Positions 10,226 through 20,548 are shown, counted from the stretch's first letter. The stretch is 64,000 nt of DNA from Arthrobacter sp. (GCA_031277795.1 JAITLQ010000015.1:524776-588775); one strand, 5' to 3'. Notes: generated by a model from the sequence alone, not told the origin. Translations and numbers: made by a program.

Positions 10226-10231
10226 TAGGCT
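10226..10231 (+). promoter_or_regulatory. -10 box TAGGCT, leaderless start of purDC
   Basis: TAGGCT is followed by eight bases and GTG 10240. The intervening GGGGG is too close to the start to be a normal ribosome site. Confidence 0.5.
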
Positions 10232-10239
10232 GGGGGATC

Positions 10240-12456
<2,217 letters not shown>

Positions 12457-12470
12457 TCCTTCCCCTTCGC

Positions 12471-12512
12471 GCAGAGAGGCTCCCACCCTTCACGGGGTGG
12501 GAGCCTCTCTGC
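12471..12512 (+). terminator. Terminator hairpin after purDC
   Basis: GCAGAGAGGCTCCCACCC pairs perfectly with its reverse complement at 12495-12512, 14 bases after the stop. Confidence 0.85.
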
Positions 12513-12588
12513 GTTGCCTCAGGGGGCGGGGACGGCCCAGCGCACGACGGCGCGGGGTTGCGTTGGGTGAGAGCGGCGGGTGGCGCGC

Positions 12589-13824
12589 CTAGCGGCGCGT
12601 GGCGCGCAGCTGGGTGGCGAGCTCCACGGCCAGGACCGCGCGCTCGGGGGCTCCGGCGCTGACGAAGTCCTGGCGGGCCGTGTTGAGGTGCTCCAAGGCG
12701 TCCTGGAGCGCCCCCAGCGCCAGCTGGCAGCGCCCCGTGAGCAGCTCGACCTCACCCTTGACCTGCTGCGGGAGTTCGCCGAGCCGTTCCTGCACCGGCT
12801 CCAGCGCCGCGAGGGCGCCCTCGGCGTCGCCGTTGACGTGCTGCCAACGGGCGCGGATGACCTGCAGTTCGAGGCCCTCGGTGCCAAGGTCGCCGATGAC
12901 CGAGAGCGCTTGCTCCGCGCGCTCGATGCAGGCGAGCGTGGCCGGTTCCACCGCTCCGGCGCTGATGCGCGCGCTCGCCGAGGCCTTGTTGAAGCGCGTC
13001 CAGAGTTCGATGTCAGAGCGCGGATGCAGGCGCTCGGCCGCGAGGTTGTGGTGGTGCAGGCCGGCGTTGATGTCCTGGCGGAGGAAGGCGACGTTGCCGA
13101 TGGCCCAGTGGGCGGCGCCGGCCGTCTGGGCCGGCACGTCCCCGCTGACGATCTCGTCGAGGCGCTGGCAGGCCTTCCACGCCTCATCGAGCTGCCCGGA
13201 CTCCGCGAGGCAGGCGATGAGCGCAAAGCGCGCCTCGATGGCAAAGAGGGACGACGCCGGCAGGAACTCCTCGGCCAGCGCCGTGGCCTTGAGCGCGTGC
13301 TCCACGCCGAGATAGAGGCGGCCGGCGCCCTGGTACGCCGAGGCGACGAGCGTCTCGGCTCGAACCCACAGTGCCTCCGACTCATCGGTCAGGGGGTGCG
13401 CGAGGACCTCTTCCGCCGCGCGGAGGAAGTCCTCCATCCGGCCGAGCTCGCGCAGACCCTCGGCGCGCAGGAAGCTCATGTTCCACCAGGCGGAGGAGTT
13501 CTTCATCGACTGCGCCAGCTCGGCGGCCTCGGCGGCCGTTTCGCAGGCGTCGCCGTAGTTGTGGGCGGCCATCGAGGCCCTGGCGCGGTGTTCGAGGAGC
13601 ACGAATCGCGCCTCGTCGGGGGAAACCGGGGTGTTCCAGGCCTCCATGACGTCGCGTTCGATGCCCAGGCGCTTGGACAGCTCAGTGATGATGTCCGGCG
13701 TGGGCTCGCGGCTACCCGTCTCCAGCAACGAAATGTAGCTCGTGGAATATTTCTCGGCGCCCAATTGGGACTGGGTCAAACCCAGGTCCATGCGTGCGCG
13801 CCTCAACTTCTCGCCGAACTTCAT
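12589..13824 (-). CDS. XRE-type HTH regulator with a TPR-like sensor domain (RamB-like)
   Basis: The protein of about 411 residues begins with a lambda-repressor-type HTH (KLRRARMDLGLTQSQLGAEKY, then STSYISLLETGSREP) at residues 5-65. It continues with about 330 residues of Ala/Leu/Glu-rich helical repeats resembling TPRs. This architecture is common in Micrococcales, often near central carbon genes and related in plan to RamB; the effector is unknown. I chose the ATG ending at 13824 (MKFGEKL) because GGGGAG sits nine bases upstream; an ATG six bases further up is too close to it. The upstream gap carries two overlapping inverted repeats, probably its operator, and a possible small divergent gene. 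Confidence 0.8.
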   Translation of the reverse strand: MKFGEKLRRARMDLGLTQSQLGAEKYSTSYISLLETGSREPTPDIITELSKRLGIERDVMEAWNTPVSPDEARFVLLEHRARASMAAHNYGDACETAAEAAELAQSMKNSSAWWNMSFLRAEGLRELGRMEDFLRAAEEVLAHPLTDESEALWVRAETLVASAYQGAGRLYLGVEHALKATALAEEFLPASSLFAIEARFALIACLAESGQLDEAWKACQRLDEIVSGDVPAQTAGAAHWAIGNVAFLRQDINAGLHHHNLAAERLHPRSDIELWTRFNKASASARISAGAVEPATLACIERAEQALSVIGDLGTEGLELQVIRARWQHVNGDAEGALAALEPVQERLGELPQQVKGEVELLTGRCQLALGALQDALEHLNTARQDFVSAGAPERAVLAVELATQLRATRR

Positions 13825-13913
13825 GCTCATCTGCTCCCCCTGCGCGTTGCGTGTCAAGTCTGTGGCGATCCTGTCACACCTTTGACCTCTTGACGAACTT
13901 CGCACGGGGCTGT

Positions 13914-13940
13914 TGACTAACACTGTCATTAGTCACAGTG
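13914..13940. promoter_or_regulatory. Two overlapping inverted repeats, candidate operator
   Basis: TGACTAA-N8-TTAGTCA (13914-13935) overlaps CACTGT-N8-ACAGTG (13921-13940). TTGACT at 13913-13918 could serve as a -35 box for rightward transcription. The position between the HTH regulator and the small divergent frame suits autoregulation. The 14-mer TTGACTAACACTGT recurs with one mismatch at 63798-63811. Confidence 0.55.
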
Positions 13941-13961
13941 TCACGCAGGAGGAACCCCCCC

Positions 13962-14060
13962 ATGTTCTCAACTTCAGAGCGCCACCTCGGGGCACGCGCC
14001 GCGGCGTCTGCCCTTCGCCTCGGCTTTGGTGGCATCGGCGATTGGCCGCACGCCGACTGA
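13962..14060 (+). CDS. Possible 32-residue small protein
   Basis: ATG 13962 is preceded by a strong AGGAGGA nine bases upstream. It opens a 32-codon frame reading MFSTSERHLGARAAASALRL and then a short GFGGIGDWPHAD tail. A 21-bp hairpin follows ten bases after the stop. The layout (operator, ribosome site, short frame, hairpin) looks like a real small gene or a leader peptide. It could instead be the truncated first codons of a larger gene lost from this position. No family is recognised. Confidence 0.45.
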   Translation: MFSTSERHLGARAAASALRLGFGGIGDWPHAD

Positions 14061-14069
14061 CGGGACGCC

Positions 14070-14113
14070 CACGATGGGGGAGCAACGAGCACGCTCGTTG
14101 CTCCCCCATCGTG
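14070..14113. terminator. 21-bp perfect hairpin with a 2-base loop
   Basis: CACGATGGGGGAGCAACGAGC at 14070-14090 is exactly inverted at 14093-14113. It follows the 32-codon frame on the plus strand and lies 74 bases beyond the metallophosphoesterase stop on the minus strand, so it could terminate both. Neither side has a clear U-tract. Confidence 0.6.
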
Positions 14114-14187
14114 TGTCTTGGCTGCGTGTCATGGCGGACGGTGCGCCGGAATCGGGCGGCCGTCTCGGCCGCGCCGGCGCCCGGGCG

Positions 14188-15129
14188 TTACGCGCGGGGG
14201 CGCAGAGTCAGGAGCACGGCCTCCGGCGGGCAGGACACGCGGAAGGGGACCATGCGCGAGGCGCCCAGACCGGCGGAGACCTGCAGGGGGACGCGGCGCC
14301 CGCGCGAGCTCCAGTAGCCGAGCCCGGACGCGAGCCCGGGGGGCAGGTCGCAATTCGACACGAGGGCCCCGTAGCGCGGCACGCGTAACTGACCGCCGTG
14401 CGTGTGGCCGGCCAGGATGAGCTCGGCGCCGGAGGCAGCAAACACGTCGAGGACGTCGCGGTACGGTGCGTGCGTCAGTGCCAGGCGGAAGTGCGGCGCC
14501 TCGGCTGCGGTGGCCGAGCCCACGGGCCAGGCGGCGAAGCGGTCCCGGTGCAGGTGCGGATCGTCGACCCCACTGACGTCCAGGCGGAGCCCGCCCAAGG
14601 GCAGGGAGAACGCTCGATTGGAGGCGTCCTGCCAGCCGGCCAGCGCGAACTCGCGGTGCATGCGGCGCCAGTCCAGCTCGTCCTGCTTCCGGTGGCGCAG
14701 GGTCGCAGAGGTGTCCTTGTTGCGGCCCAGATAGGCCCACGGCCTGCGCGGCCGCGGGGCGAAGTAGCAATTGGAACCGGGAACAAAGACCCCGGGGAAG
14801 GCCATGAGCGGCTCAAGCGCATGCAGGAGCGGGTCGATGCCCTTCTTGTGGCTCAGGTTGTCGCCTGTATTGACGACGAGATCCGGGCGCAGCTGGGCCA
14901 GCTCACGCACGAACACCGTCTTGGCGGACTGACCGGGGATGAAGTGCAGGTCAGAGAGATGCAGCACCCGCAGTTCGGGCTGGCCGGGCGGCAGGACGTC
15001 GAGGGTTTCCTCGCGGAGGGTGAAGGCGTGCGTGCCGACGTTGGCGGCTGCGGCGACGCCGACGGCGACGGCCGCGCCGGTGCCCAGGAGGGCTCCGGCG
15101 CGGCCGAGGCCACGTTGGAAGGCATTCAC
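14188..15129 (-). CDS. Membrane-anchored metallophosphoesterase (calcineurin-like)
   Basis: The 313-residue protein starts with one hydrophobic segment at about 10-30. The phosphoesterase motifs follow: LHLSDLHF near 58, NTGDNL near 86, GSNCYF (normally GNHD-like) near 120, LTHAPYRD and LILAGHTHGGQLR near 240. It probably acts outside or at the membrane on a phosphoester; the substrate is unknown. The GNHD motif is altered to G-S-N-C, as in the YkuE-like subgroup beside ponA2. The start is GTG 15129, two bases after the PBP stop, so it is the second gene of a ponA2-phosphoesterase unit, as in mycobacteria. Confidence 0.85.
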   Translation of the reverse strand: MNAFQRGLGRAGALLGTGAAVAVGVAAAANVGTHAFTLREETLDVLPPGQPELRVLHLSDLHFIPGQSAKTVFVRELAQLRPDLVVNTGDNLSHKKGIDPLLHALEPLMAFPGVFVPGSNCYFAPRPRRPWAYLGRNKDTSATLRHRKQDELDWRRMHREFALAGWQDASNRAFSLPLGGLRLDVSGVDDPHLHRDRFAAWPVGSATAAEAPHFRLALTHAPYRDVLDVFAASGAELILAGHTHGGQLRVPRYGALVSNCDLPPGLASGLGYWSSRGRRVPLQVSAGLGASRMVPFRVSCPPEAVLLTLRPRA

Positions 15130-15131
15130 GA

Positions 15132-17636
15132 TCAGTCGTTGTTCTTGTCCGACGACTTCGTCTTCTCCGGCGTCTGAGTCTTGGCCGGCGTCTGCGTCTT
15201 CTCAGCGGCCTGGGTCTTCTCGGGGGCCTTGGTGTTCCCGTTGCCCTGGCCGGAGTCGGTGGACTGGCCGGCGTTGCCAGTGGACGATGCCTTGGTCGAC
15301 GAGGCGGCCGACGTGCTCGGGGTGGTGCCCTTACCGGTCCCCGTGCCCTTACCGGTCCCCGTGCTCTTACCGGTCCCGCTGCCCGTGCTGGTCCCGCTGC
15401 CCGTGCCGGAGCTGGCCGCGCGGCCGCCCGTGGACGTGGGGCTCGCAAGATCGGTGGCGGTGATCTTGGTGTGCTCGTAGTAGTCGTAGACCTTGGCCAT
15501 GTACTGCGTCCAGAGCGGGCCGGCAAAGGTCATGGAGTCCTTGCCGTACATCTTCACGCCGCGCAGCTCCGCGCCGTTGTTCAGGCCCTTCTTGACGGTG
15601 CCGTCCTTGTTGCCGAACCACGAGACGGTCGTCAGGCCGGAGGTGTAGCCGGCGAACCACGTCGAGGACGCGTTGTTGTTCGTACCGGTCTTGCCGCCCA
15701 CGGAGGCGCTAAAGGCGCCCTTGACGATGCGCAGCTTGGCGATCTGGGTCAGCGTGCCGTTGAGCGCGGAGATGACGTCCTTGTCGTACAGGCGCTTGCA
15801 CTCCGTCTCGGGCAGGTTGATGAGCTTGCCGTTGCGCTGCTTGACCTCAAGCAGCACCGTGTTCTCGCACTGCACGCCCTCGTTGGCGAACGTGGAGAAG
15901 GCGCGGGCCTGGGCCAGCGGCGTCACGTTCTGCGAACCGAGCACGAACGACGGGCCGGGGGAGGCCAGGACCTTGGGGGTCACGGCGACGGTCTCGGTGG
16001 CGACGACGCTCTTGCCCTCGGCGTTCTTCTTGTAGACCACCTGGTTCTGGTCATCTCGCTTGGCCACCGTCACGGTCTGGCCCTCGAGGAGGCCCAGGCG
16101 CTCGGCCTGCTCGGCGATCTTGCACGTGTCGAGCTTGTAGGCCTCGGCCACCGTGGCCGTGTTGACGGACCAGTAGAGGCCGTACTTGGCGGACATGGAC
16201 TTCTTCATGCCGTTGATGGAGTTGCCGAGGTTGGCCCACTGGGCCTGCACGGTCCCGCCATAGACGCAGGAGGCCTTCCACTGCGTGGTGGGGCCGTAGT
16301 CGTCGCGGCTTGCGTCGATGACGTCGTTCATCGAGTGGCCGGCCTCGAGCCACGTGAGCGCCGTCCACGGCTTGGCCGTGGAACCGCCCTGGAAGCCGCC
16401 GGAGCCGCCGTGGGCGGAGTCAGCGGTGAAGTTGTACTGCGTGTACTGGTTCTTGGTCTTGCCCTTGCCCGTGCCGAACTTGGTGTTCTGGGCCATGGCG
16501 AGGACCTCGCCCGTGGAGTTCTCGCGGGTCACCAGCGCGGCACCCAGCCCGCCCGGATCGCCGATCGGCACGGTCTTGACGACCTGCGCCTCCGCGGCCT
16601 TCTGGAGGCGGGGGTCGAGCGTGGTCTTGATGGTCAGTCCGCCGCGGAAGAGCAGCGACTGGCGCTCCTGGACGGTCTTGCCGAAGATCGGATTGAGCTT
16701 GACCTCATTGAACACGTACTGGCAGAAGTACGCGGCGCCCTCGGCCGCGGCGCAACCGGAGGTGTCCTCGGACGGGTCGATCTTCAGCTTGGACTTGACG
16801 GCCTTGTTGTACTCGGCCTGCGTGATGGCGCCCGTCTTGAGCATGGCACCGAGCACGATGTTGCGGCGCTGCAGCGTGGCCTCGGGGTTGGTCGTGGGGT
16901 TGAAGCGCGTGGGGCGCTGCACCATGCCGGCCAGCGTGGCCGCCTCGGCGATGCTCAGCTTGCTTGCCGACTTGGAGAACCAACGCTGGGAGGCGGCCTC
17001 CACTCCGTACGTGGCGCCGGCGAAGGGAACGAGGTTCAGATAGCCCTGGAGGATCTCATCCTTGGACATCTTGGTCTCGATCTCATTGGCCCACTTGATC
17101 TCCTTGACCTTGTCCGCAATGTCCTTGTTGCCGTTGCGGGCGATCTCGTCCTCGGCCGTGCCGCTCGCCTGCTGATTGTTGACGTTCAGGTTGGCGACGT
17201 ACTGCTGGGTGATCGTCGAGGCACCCTGCTGCCCGCCGCCGGAGATATTGGAGACCAGCGCGCGGGCGATGCCGCGGGCGTCCACGCCGCCGTGCTCGTA
17301 GAAGCGCTCGTCCTCGATGGAGACGATGGCCTTCTGCATCCACGGCGAGATCTTCTTGAGCGAAACACTCTTGCGGTTCTGCACGTAGAACTTGGCCAGC
17401 TGATTGCCGTCGCGGTCCAGGAGCACGGAGGGCTGCGCGATCGCGGCGTTCTCGGTGGGGATCTCGATCGAGTCGTACGCACCGGCCGCGACCTCGGTGG
17501 CCTTGCTGGCTCCCACGGCAAGGGGAACCATGGTTCCCGCCACGAGGGCGCCAGCCACCGCACTACCCAGGAAGAAGGCAATGACCTTGCCGAGGGTGGT
17601 GGCGGTGTTGATGAGGGGCGATGTTCGCTCAGCCAT
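15132..17636 (-). CDS. Bifunctional class A penicillin-binding protein, PonA2-like
   Basis: Polymerises and cross-links peptidoglycan at the outer face of the membrane. The 834 residues carry a transmembrane anchor (about 17-40), a GT51 glycosyltransferase domain (EDERFYEHGG with the catalytic Glu near 108, GASTITQQYVAN near 140), and a transpeptidase domain with S-T-A-K near 418, S-V-N, and KTGTNN near 648. No PASTA domain is visible. Instead the last 130 or so residues are a low-complexity Ser/Thr/Gly/Lys tail with GTGKGT and TPEKTQ-type repeats. I chose ATG 17636; TATCCT seven bases upstream suggests a leaderless transcript, divergent from DUF4177. Confidence 0.93.
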   Translation of the reverse strand: MAERTSPLINTATTLGKVIAFFLGSAVAGALVAGTMVPLAVGASKATEVAAGAYDSIEIPTENAAIAQPSVLLDRDGNQLAKFYVQNRKSVSLKKISPWMQKAIVSIEDERFYEHGGVDARGIARALVSNISGGGQQGASTITQQYVANLNVNNQQASGTAEDEIARNGNKDIADKVKEIKWANEIETKMSKDEILQGYLNLVPFAGATYGVEAASQRWFSKSASKLSIAEAATLAGMVQRPTRFNPTTNPEATLQRRNIVLGAMLKTGAITQAEYNKAVKSKLKIDPSEDTSGCAAAEGAAYFCQYVFNEVKLNPIFGKTVQERQSLLFRGGLTIKTTLDPRLQKAAEAQVVKTVPIGDPGGLGAALVTRENSTGEVLAMAQNTKFGTGKGKTKNQYTQYNFTADSAHGGSGGFQGGSTAKPWTALTWLEAGHSMNDVIDASRDDYGPTTQWKASCVYGGTVQAQWANLGNSINGMKKSMSAKYGLYWSVNTATVAEAYKLDTCKIAEQAERLGLLEGQTVTVAKRDDQNQVVYKKNAEGKSVVATETVAVTPKVLASPGPSFVLGSQNVTPLAQARAFSTFANEGVQCENTVLLEVKQRNGKLINLPETECKRLYDKDVISALNGTLTQIAKLRIVKGAFSASVGGKTGTNNNASSTWFAGYTSGLTTVSWFGNKDGTVKKGLNNGAELRGVKMYGKDSMTFAGPLWTQYMAKVYDYYEHTKITATDLASPTSTGGRAASSGTGSGTSTGSGTGKSTGTGKGTGTGKGTTPSTSAASSTKASSTGNAGQSTDSGQGNGNTKAPEKTQAAEKTQTPAKTQTPEKTKSSDKNND

Positions 17637-17643
17637 GCTTTCC

Positions 17644-17649
17644 AGGATA
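17644..17649 (-). promoter_or_regulatory. -10 box TATCCT of the PBP gene
   Basis: Minus-strand TATCCT with seven bases to ATG 17636. It lies back to back with the DUF4177 promoter in a 37-base divergent gap. Confidence 0.45.
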
Positions 17650-17660
17650 CAAGCAGGCGA

Positions 17661-17666
17661 TACGCT
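17661..17666 (+). promoter_or_regulatory. -10 box TACGCT of the DUF4177 gene
   Basis: TACGCT followed by seven bases and ATG 17674. There is no ribosome binding site, which fits leaderless initiation. Confidence 0.5.
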
Positions 17667-17673
17667 GAACCTC

Positions 17674-17883
17674 ATGACCACGTGGGAATACGCAACCGTG
17701 CCGCTGATGGTGCACGCCACCAAGCAGATCCTCGACAACTGGGGCCGTGACGGCTGGGAGCTCGTGAACGTGCTGGCCATGCCGGCCGCGGGGCCCGCCG
17801 CAGCAGTCGGAAACGAGATTGTCCAGGCTCCGTCCGTCAACCTGGTGGCGTACTTCAAACGCCCCCTGAACGACTCACTCTGA
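17674..17883 (+). CDS. DUF4177 family protein
   Basis: A 69-residue protein starting MTTWEYATVPLMVHATKQIL, with the WGRDGWELVNV motif typical of DUF4177. Function is unknown. Its place before RidA and Crp matches the mycobacterial order. It is divergent from the PBP gene and only 14 bases ahead of ridA, so the two are probably one transcript. Confidence 0.85.
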   Translation: MTTWEYATVPLMVHATKQILDNWGRDGWELVNVLAMPAAGPAAAVGNEIVQAPSVNLVAYFKRPLNDSL

Positions 17884-17897
17884 GAGGTTTCTTCTAG

Positions 17898-18389
17898 ATG
17901 TCTGTGAACGCGCCTTCCAACGCCGCGCCCGGCCGCATCGACGCCCGCCTCGCCGAGCTGGGCATCGAGCTCCCGGCCGTGGCGGCGCCACTGGCCGCCT
18001 ACGTTCCGGCGCTGGCCCACGAGGGCCTCGTCTACACCTCCGGGCAGCTGCCCACCGTGGCCGGCGAGCTGCAGGGCGTCGGCAAGGTCGGCGCCGAGGT
18101 GAGCGCGGAGGAGGCCAAGGCCCTGGCCCGCCTCAGCGCCATCAACGCCCTCGCCGCCGTCAAGGCCCAGATCGGCTCCCTCGACCGCGTGACCCGCGTC
18201 GTTAAGGTGGTCGGCTTCGTCGCCTCCGCTCCGTCCTTCACCGGCCAGCCCGGCGTCATCAACGGCGCCTCCGAGCTGCTGGCCGAGGTCTTCGGCGAGG
18301 CCGGTGCGCACGCCCGCTCCGCCGTGGGCGTGGCCGTGCTGCCGATCGACGCTCCCGTGGAAGTGGAAATTGTCGTCGCCTACGCCTGA
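17898..18389 (+). CDS. RidA family (YjgF/YER057c/UK114) protein
   Basis: The 163 residues have the RidA core: LVYTSGQLPT near 42, a helical segment LSAINALAAVKAQIG, and the C-terminal VGVAVLPIDAPVEVEIVVAYA strand. The catalytic Arg of true RidA, which sits in a G-x-R-x-x-V-G-V context, is replaced by a HARSAVGVAVLP context that does keep an Arg near 142. Canonical RidA hydrolyses reactive enamines and imines from PLP enzymes. This longer actinobacterial form may have another substrate. The NUDIX gene follows closely. Confidence 0.85.
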   Translation: MSVNAPSNAAPGRIDARLAELGIELPAVAAPLAAYVPALAHEGLVYTSGQLPTVAGELQGVGKVGAEVSAEEAKALARLSAINALAAVKAQIGSLDRVTRVVKVVGFVASAPSFTGQPGVINGASELLAEVFGEAGAHARSAVGVAVLPIDAPVEVEIVVAYA

Positions 18390-18420
18390 GCAGCACCCGC
18401 TGACGGGGACGTTCCGGGCC

Positions 18421-19389
18421 GTGCCCGGTGCGTCCCCGTCGGCACCCATCTGCGCCGCCTCCACCGAACCCCCGGCCACGGGAGTGCTGCGCAGGCTCTT
18501 CCCGGTGCCAGCCCCCCGCGTGGACGCCGCGCGCACGTGGCTGCAGCTGGGCGCCAGGACCCCGCGCCGCGCCCGCGAGGCCAGCTCGGTGCTCCTGGTC
18601 CAGGACTCGCCGGACGGCGTGCGCGCCTGGCTCGGCCTGCGCGGCTCCGAGTCCCCGCTCGGCGTGGTCTCCTTCGCGGGCGGCTCCTGCTCCGTGGACG
18701 ACGACGCGCAGTTGCCCTGGTTCGGCCCCACGCCGGCCAAGTGGGCCGCCGTGCTGGGGCTGAATGACCACATGCTGGCCCGCCGCCACGTCCTGGCCGC
18801 GATCCGCGAACTCTTCGAAGAGACCGGCGTGCTGCTGGCTGGGCCGGACCCGCTCTCCCTCATCGAGGACAACGCCGGCGAGGACTGGATGCGCGCCCGC
18901 CAGGCGCTCGCCTCGGCCGAGTTCACCTTCGCCGAGTTCCTGCAGCGCCGCGGTTGGGGCGTGAGGACCGATCTGCTGCGCCCCGTTGGACACTGGATCT
19001 CGCCCGACTACGAGCTGCGGCGCTTCGACACCTACTACTTTGCCGCGGCCGCCCCGGCCGGCCAGGAGGTCGCGCCGCTGAAGGGCAAGGACCGCTGGGG
19101 CCGCTGGGTCTCGGTCAAGGAGGATGGCGCTCGCCCCGAGTCCACCGCGCTCGGCGACGAGATCGGCGAGCCGGAGACCGTGGGGCAGCCGCTCTCGGAG
19201 CTGGCCACGCCGGCCACCCAGGTGATGCTCGAGAAGCTGCGCCGCACGCGCGGCTGCGTCGCCTACCTCTCCTCCAAGCGCCACATCCAGGCCTTCCATC
19301 CCGAGCTCGTCGAGGTCGAGGATCACCTGCTCCTGGACGTCACCACGGTCGACGCCGCGGAGGGCAGCGCCGTGGCCCGCGGGCGCTGA
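18421..19389 (+). CDS. NUDIX hydrolase with a long insert
   Basis: About 322 residues. The NUDIX core lies at about 95-150 with the box remnant ARRHVLAAIRELFEETGVLL (R-E-L-F-E-E-T-G-V). The usual upstream Gly-rich part is stretched by an insert around the GLNDHMLARR segment, as in NUDT19/RP2p-like proteins. It may cleave a CoA or nucleoside diphosphate derivative; the substrate is not readable. The start is uncertain: GTG 18421 is the first in-frame candidate after ridA, GTG 18484 is next, and neither has a good ribosome site. In mycobacteria a hydrolase also sits between RidA and Crp. Confidence 0.78.
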   Translation: MPGASPSAPICAASTEPPATGVLRRLFPVPAPRVDAARTWLQLGARTPRRAREASSVLLVQDSPDGVRAWLGLRGSESPLGVVSFAGGSCSVDDDAQLPWFGPTPAKWAAVLGLNDHMLARRHVLAAIRELFEETGVLLAGPDPLSLIEDNAGEDWMRARQALASAEFTFAEFLQRRGWGVRTDLLRPVGHWISPDYELRRFDTYYFAAAAPAGQEVAPLKGKDRWGRWVSVKEDGARPESTALGDEIGEPETVGQPLSELATPATQVMLEKLRRTRGCVAYLSSKRHIQAFHPELVEVEDHLLLDVTTVDAAEGSAVARGR

Positions 19390-19445
19390 GCCCGGGGCGC
19401 CGCGGCGCCCACAACCTCACCCGCCCGCCCACACGTCGGGGTGCA

Positions 19446-19519
19446 GGGAGGCTCCCACCCGCCGTCGGGCACACGCCCGCGTGCCGTGGCGCCGGGAGGT
19501 TCCCACCCGCCGTCGGGCA
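19446..19519 (+). repeat. Tandem 26-bp direct repeat in the NUDIX-crp gap
   Basis: GGGAGGCTCCCACCCGCCGT followed by CGGGCA at 19446-19471 recurs at 19494-19519 with one mismatch. Each copy contains one CGNCGTCGGGC word. The copies are 48 bases apart, in non-coding DNA. Confidence 0.75.
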
Positions 19520-19540
19520 GGTGAAAAAGGCACGACGGCG

Positions 19541-19593
19541 CACACGCAAGGAGGGCGGCACCCGGAACCCGGGTGCCGCCCTCCTTGCGTGTG
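19541..19593. terminator. Bidirectional terminator between NUDIX and crp
   Basis: CACACGCAAGGAGGGCGGCA plus CCC (19541-19563) pairs perfectly with 19571-19593 across a seven-base loop. It separates two convergent genes. Confidence 0.85.
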
Positions 19594-19600
19594 GCGTGAC

Positions 19601-20278
19601 TCAGCGCGAGCGCTGGCGCAGGCGCTGCAGGTCCAGGATGACGACGGCGCGCGCCTCGAGGCGCAGCCAACCGCGCTGCACGAACTCGGCGAGGGCCTTG
19701 TTCACGGTCTCGCGGGAGGCGCCGACCAGCTGGGCCAGCTCTTCCTGCGTGAGCTCGTGGGCCACGAGGATGCCGTCCGTGGTGGGGCGGCCGAAGCGGT
19801 CGGCCAGGTCGAGGAGGGCCTTGGCGACGCGGCCGGGGACGTCGGAGAACACCAGATCCGCGAGGGAATCGTTCGTGCGGCGCAGGCGACGGGCCAGGGC
19901 CTGGAGCAGCTGCAGGGAAACGTCCGGGCTGGCCTGGATGGCCTTGCGCAGGTTCTCGTGGCGCAGGCCGGCCAGGCGCGTCTCGGAGACGGCGGTGGCG
20001 GTGGCGTTGCGCGGCGACGGGTCGAAGAGGGCCATTTCGCCGAAGAGCTCCCCGGGGCCGAGGACGGCGAGAAGGTTCTCGCGGCCGTCGGGGGAGGTGC
20101 GGCCGAGCTTGATCTTGCCGGAGACGATCACGTAGAGCTGATCGCCCTGGTCGCCCTCGTGGAAGACGGACGCGCCACGGGAGAGGTCCACCTCCGTCAG
20201 CTCATCGGTCAGTACGGCGAAGGCCTCGTCGCTCAGGTGTGCGAAGAGCGGCGCACGCCGCAGGACCTCGATATCCAT
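19601..20278 (-). CDS. Crp/GlxR-type cAMP receptor regulator
   Basis: Global cyclic-nucleotide-dependent transcription factor of the CRP-FNR family, 225 residues as usual for GlxR/Crp. The N-terminal beta-roll holds the phosphate-binding cassette GELFGEMALFDPSPRNATATA (about 75-95). A long dimerisation helix follows at about 110-135, and a winged helix with TQEELAQLVGASRETVNKAL near 175-195. The start is ATG 20278. A GTGTGAC-GG-GTCACAC palindrome 60 bases upstream suggests autoregulation, and a CRP-like site precedes acsA. The neighbours (nth, marP, acsA) match mycobacterial crp. Confidence 0.93.
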   Translation of the reverse strand: MDIEVLRRAPLFAHLSDEAFAVLTDELTEVDLSRGASVFHEGDQGDQLYVIVSGKIKLGRTSPDGRENLLAVLGPGELFGEMALFDPSPRNATATAVSETRLAGLRHENLRKAIQASPDVSLQLLQALARRLRRTNDSLADLVFSDVPGRVAKALLDLADRFGRPTTDGILVAHELTQEELAQLVGASRETVNKALAEFVQRGWLRLEARAVVILDLQRLRQRSR

Positions 20279-20337
20279 GATGCTCCTGTTCGGGAAAAGT
20301 CGGTGGTTCTACCCCCATTGTGCCGCATGCACCAACC

Positions 20338-20353
20338 GTGTGACGGGTCACAC
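20338..20353. promoter_or_regulatory. Perfect 16-bp dyad upstream of crp
   Basis: GTGTGAC-GG-GTCACAC. The half-site TGTGA matches the CRP consensus, but the spacing between TGTGA and TCACA is four bases rather than the usual six. It lies between crp and marP and could serve either gene. Confidence 0.5.
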
Positions 20354-20548
20354 ACGCATTTGTTCTGCTCTCGGGCATGTCGCGGTGTCGGGGGACTTGC
20401 CTCGTGGGTAGGACACAAGGTGATCTCTTTTGGACGTCGCCGTACGGTGAGCGTTGGCCGATTCGTTACGATTGATCCGGGGACGCGGTGGGCGCCCCGG
20501 CCGGCCGCAGCAGCGGCGGTGCGGAGGGATGAGGGGTCGGATTCTCCG

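Noticed and set aside
17644..17666. -35 boxes for the back-to-back PBP and DUF4177 promoters
   Set aside because: No TTGACA-like hexamer at the right distance on either strand; only the -10 boxes are claimed.
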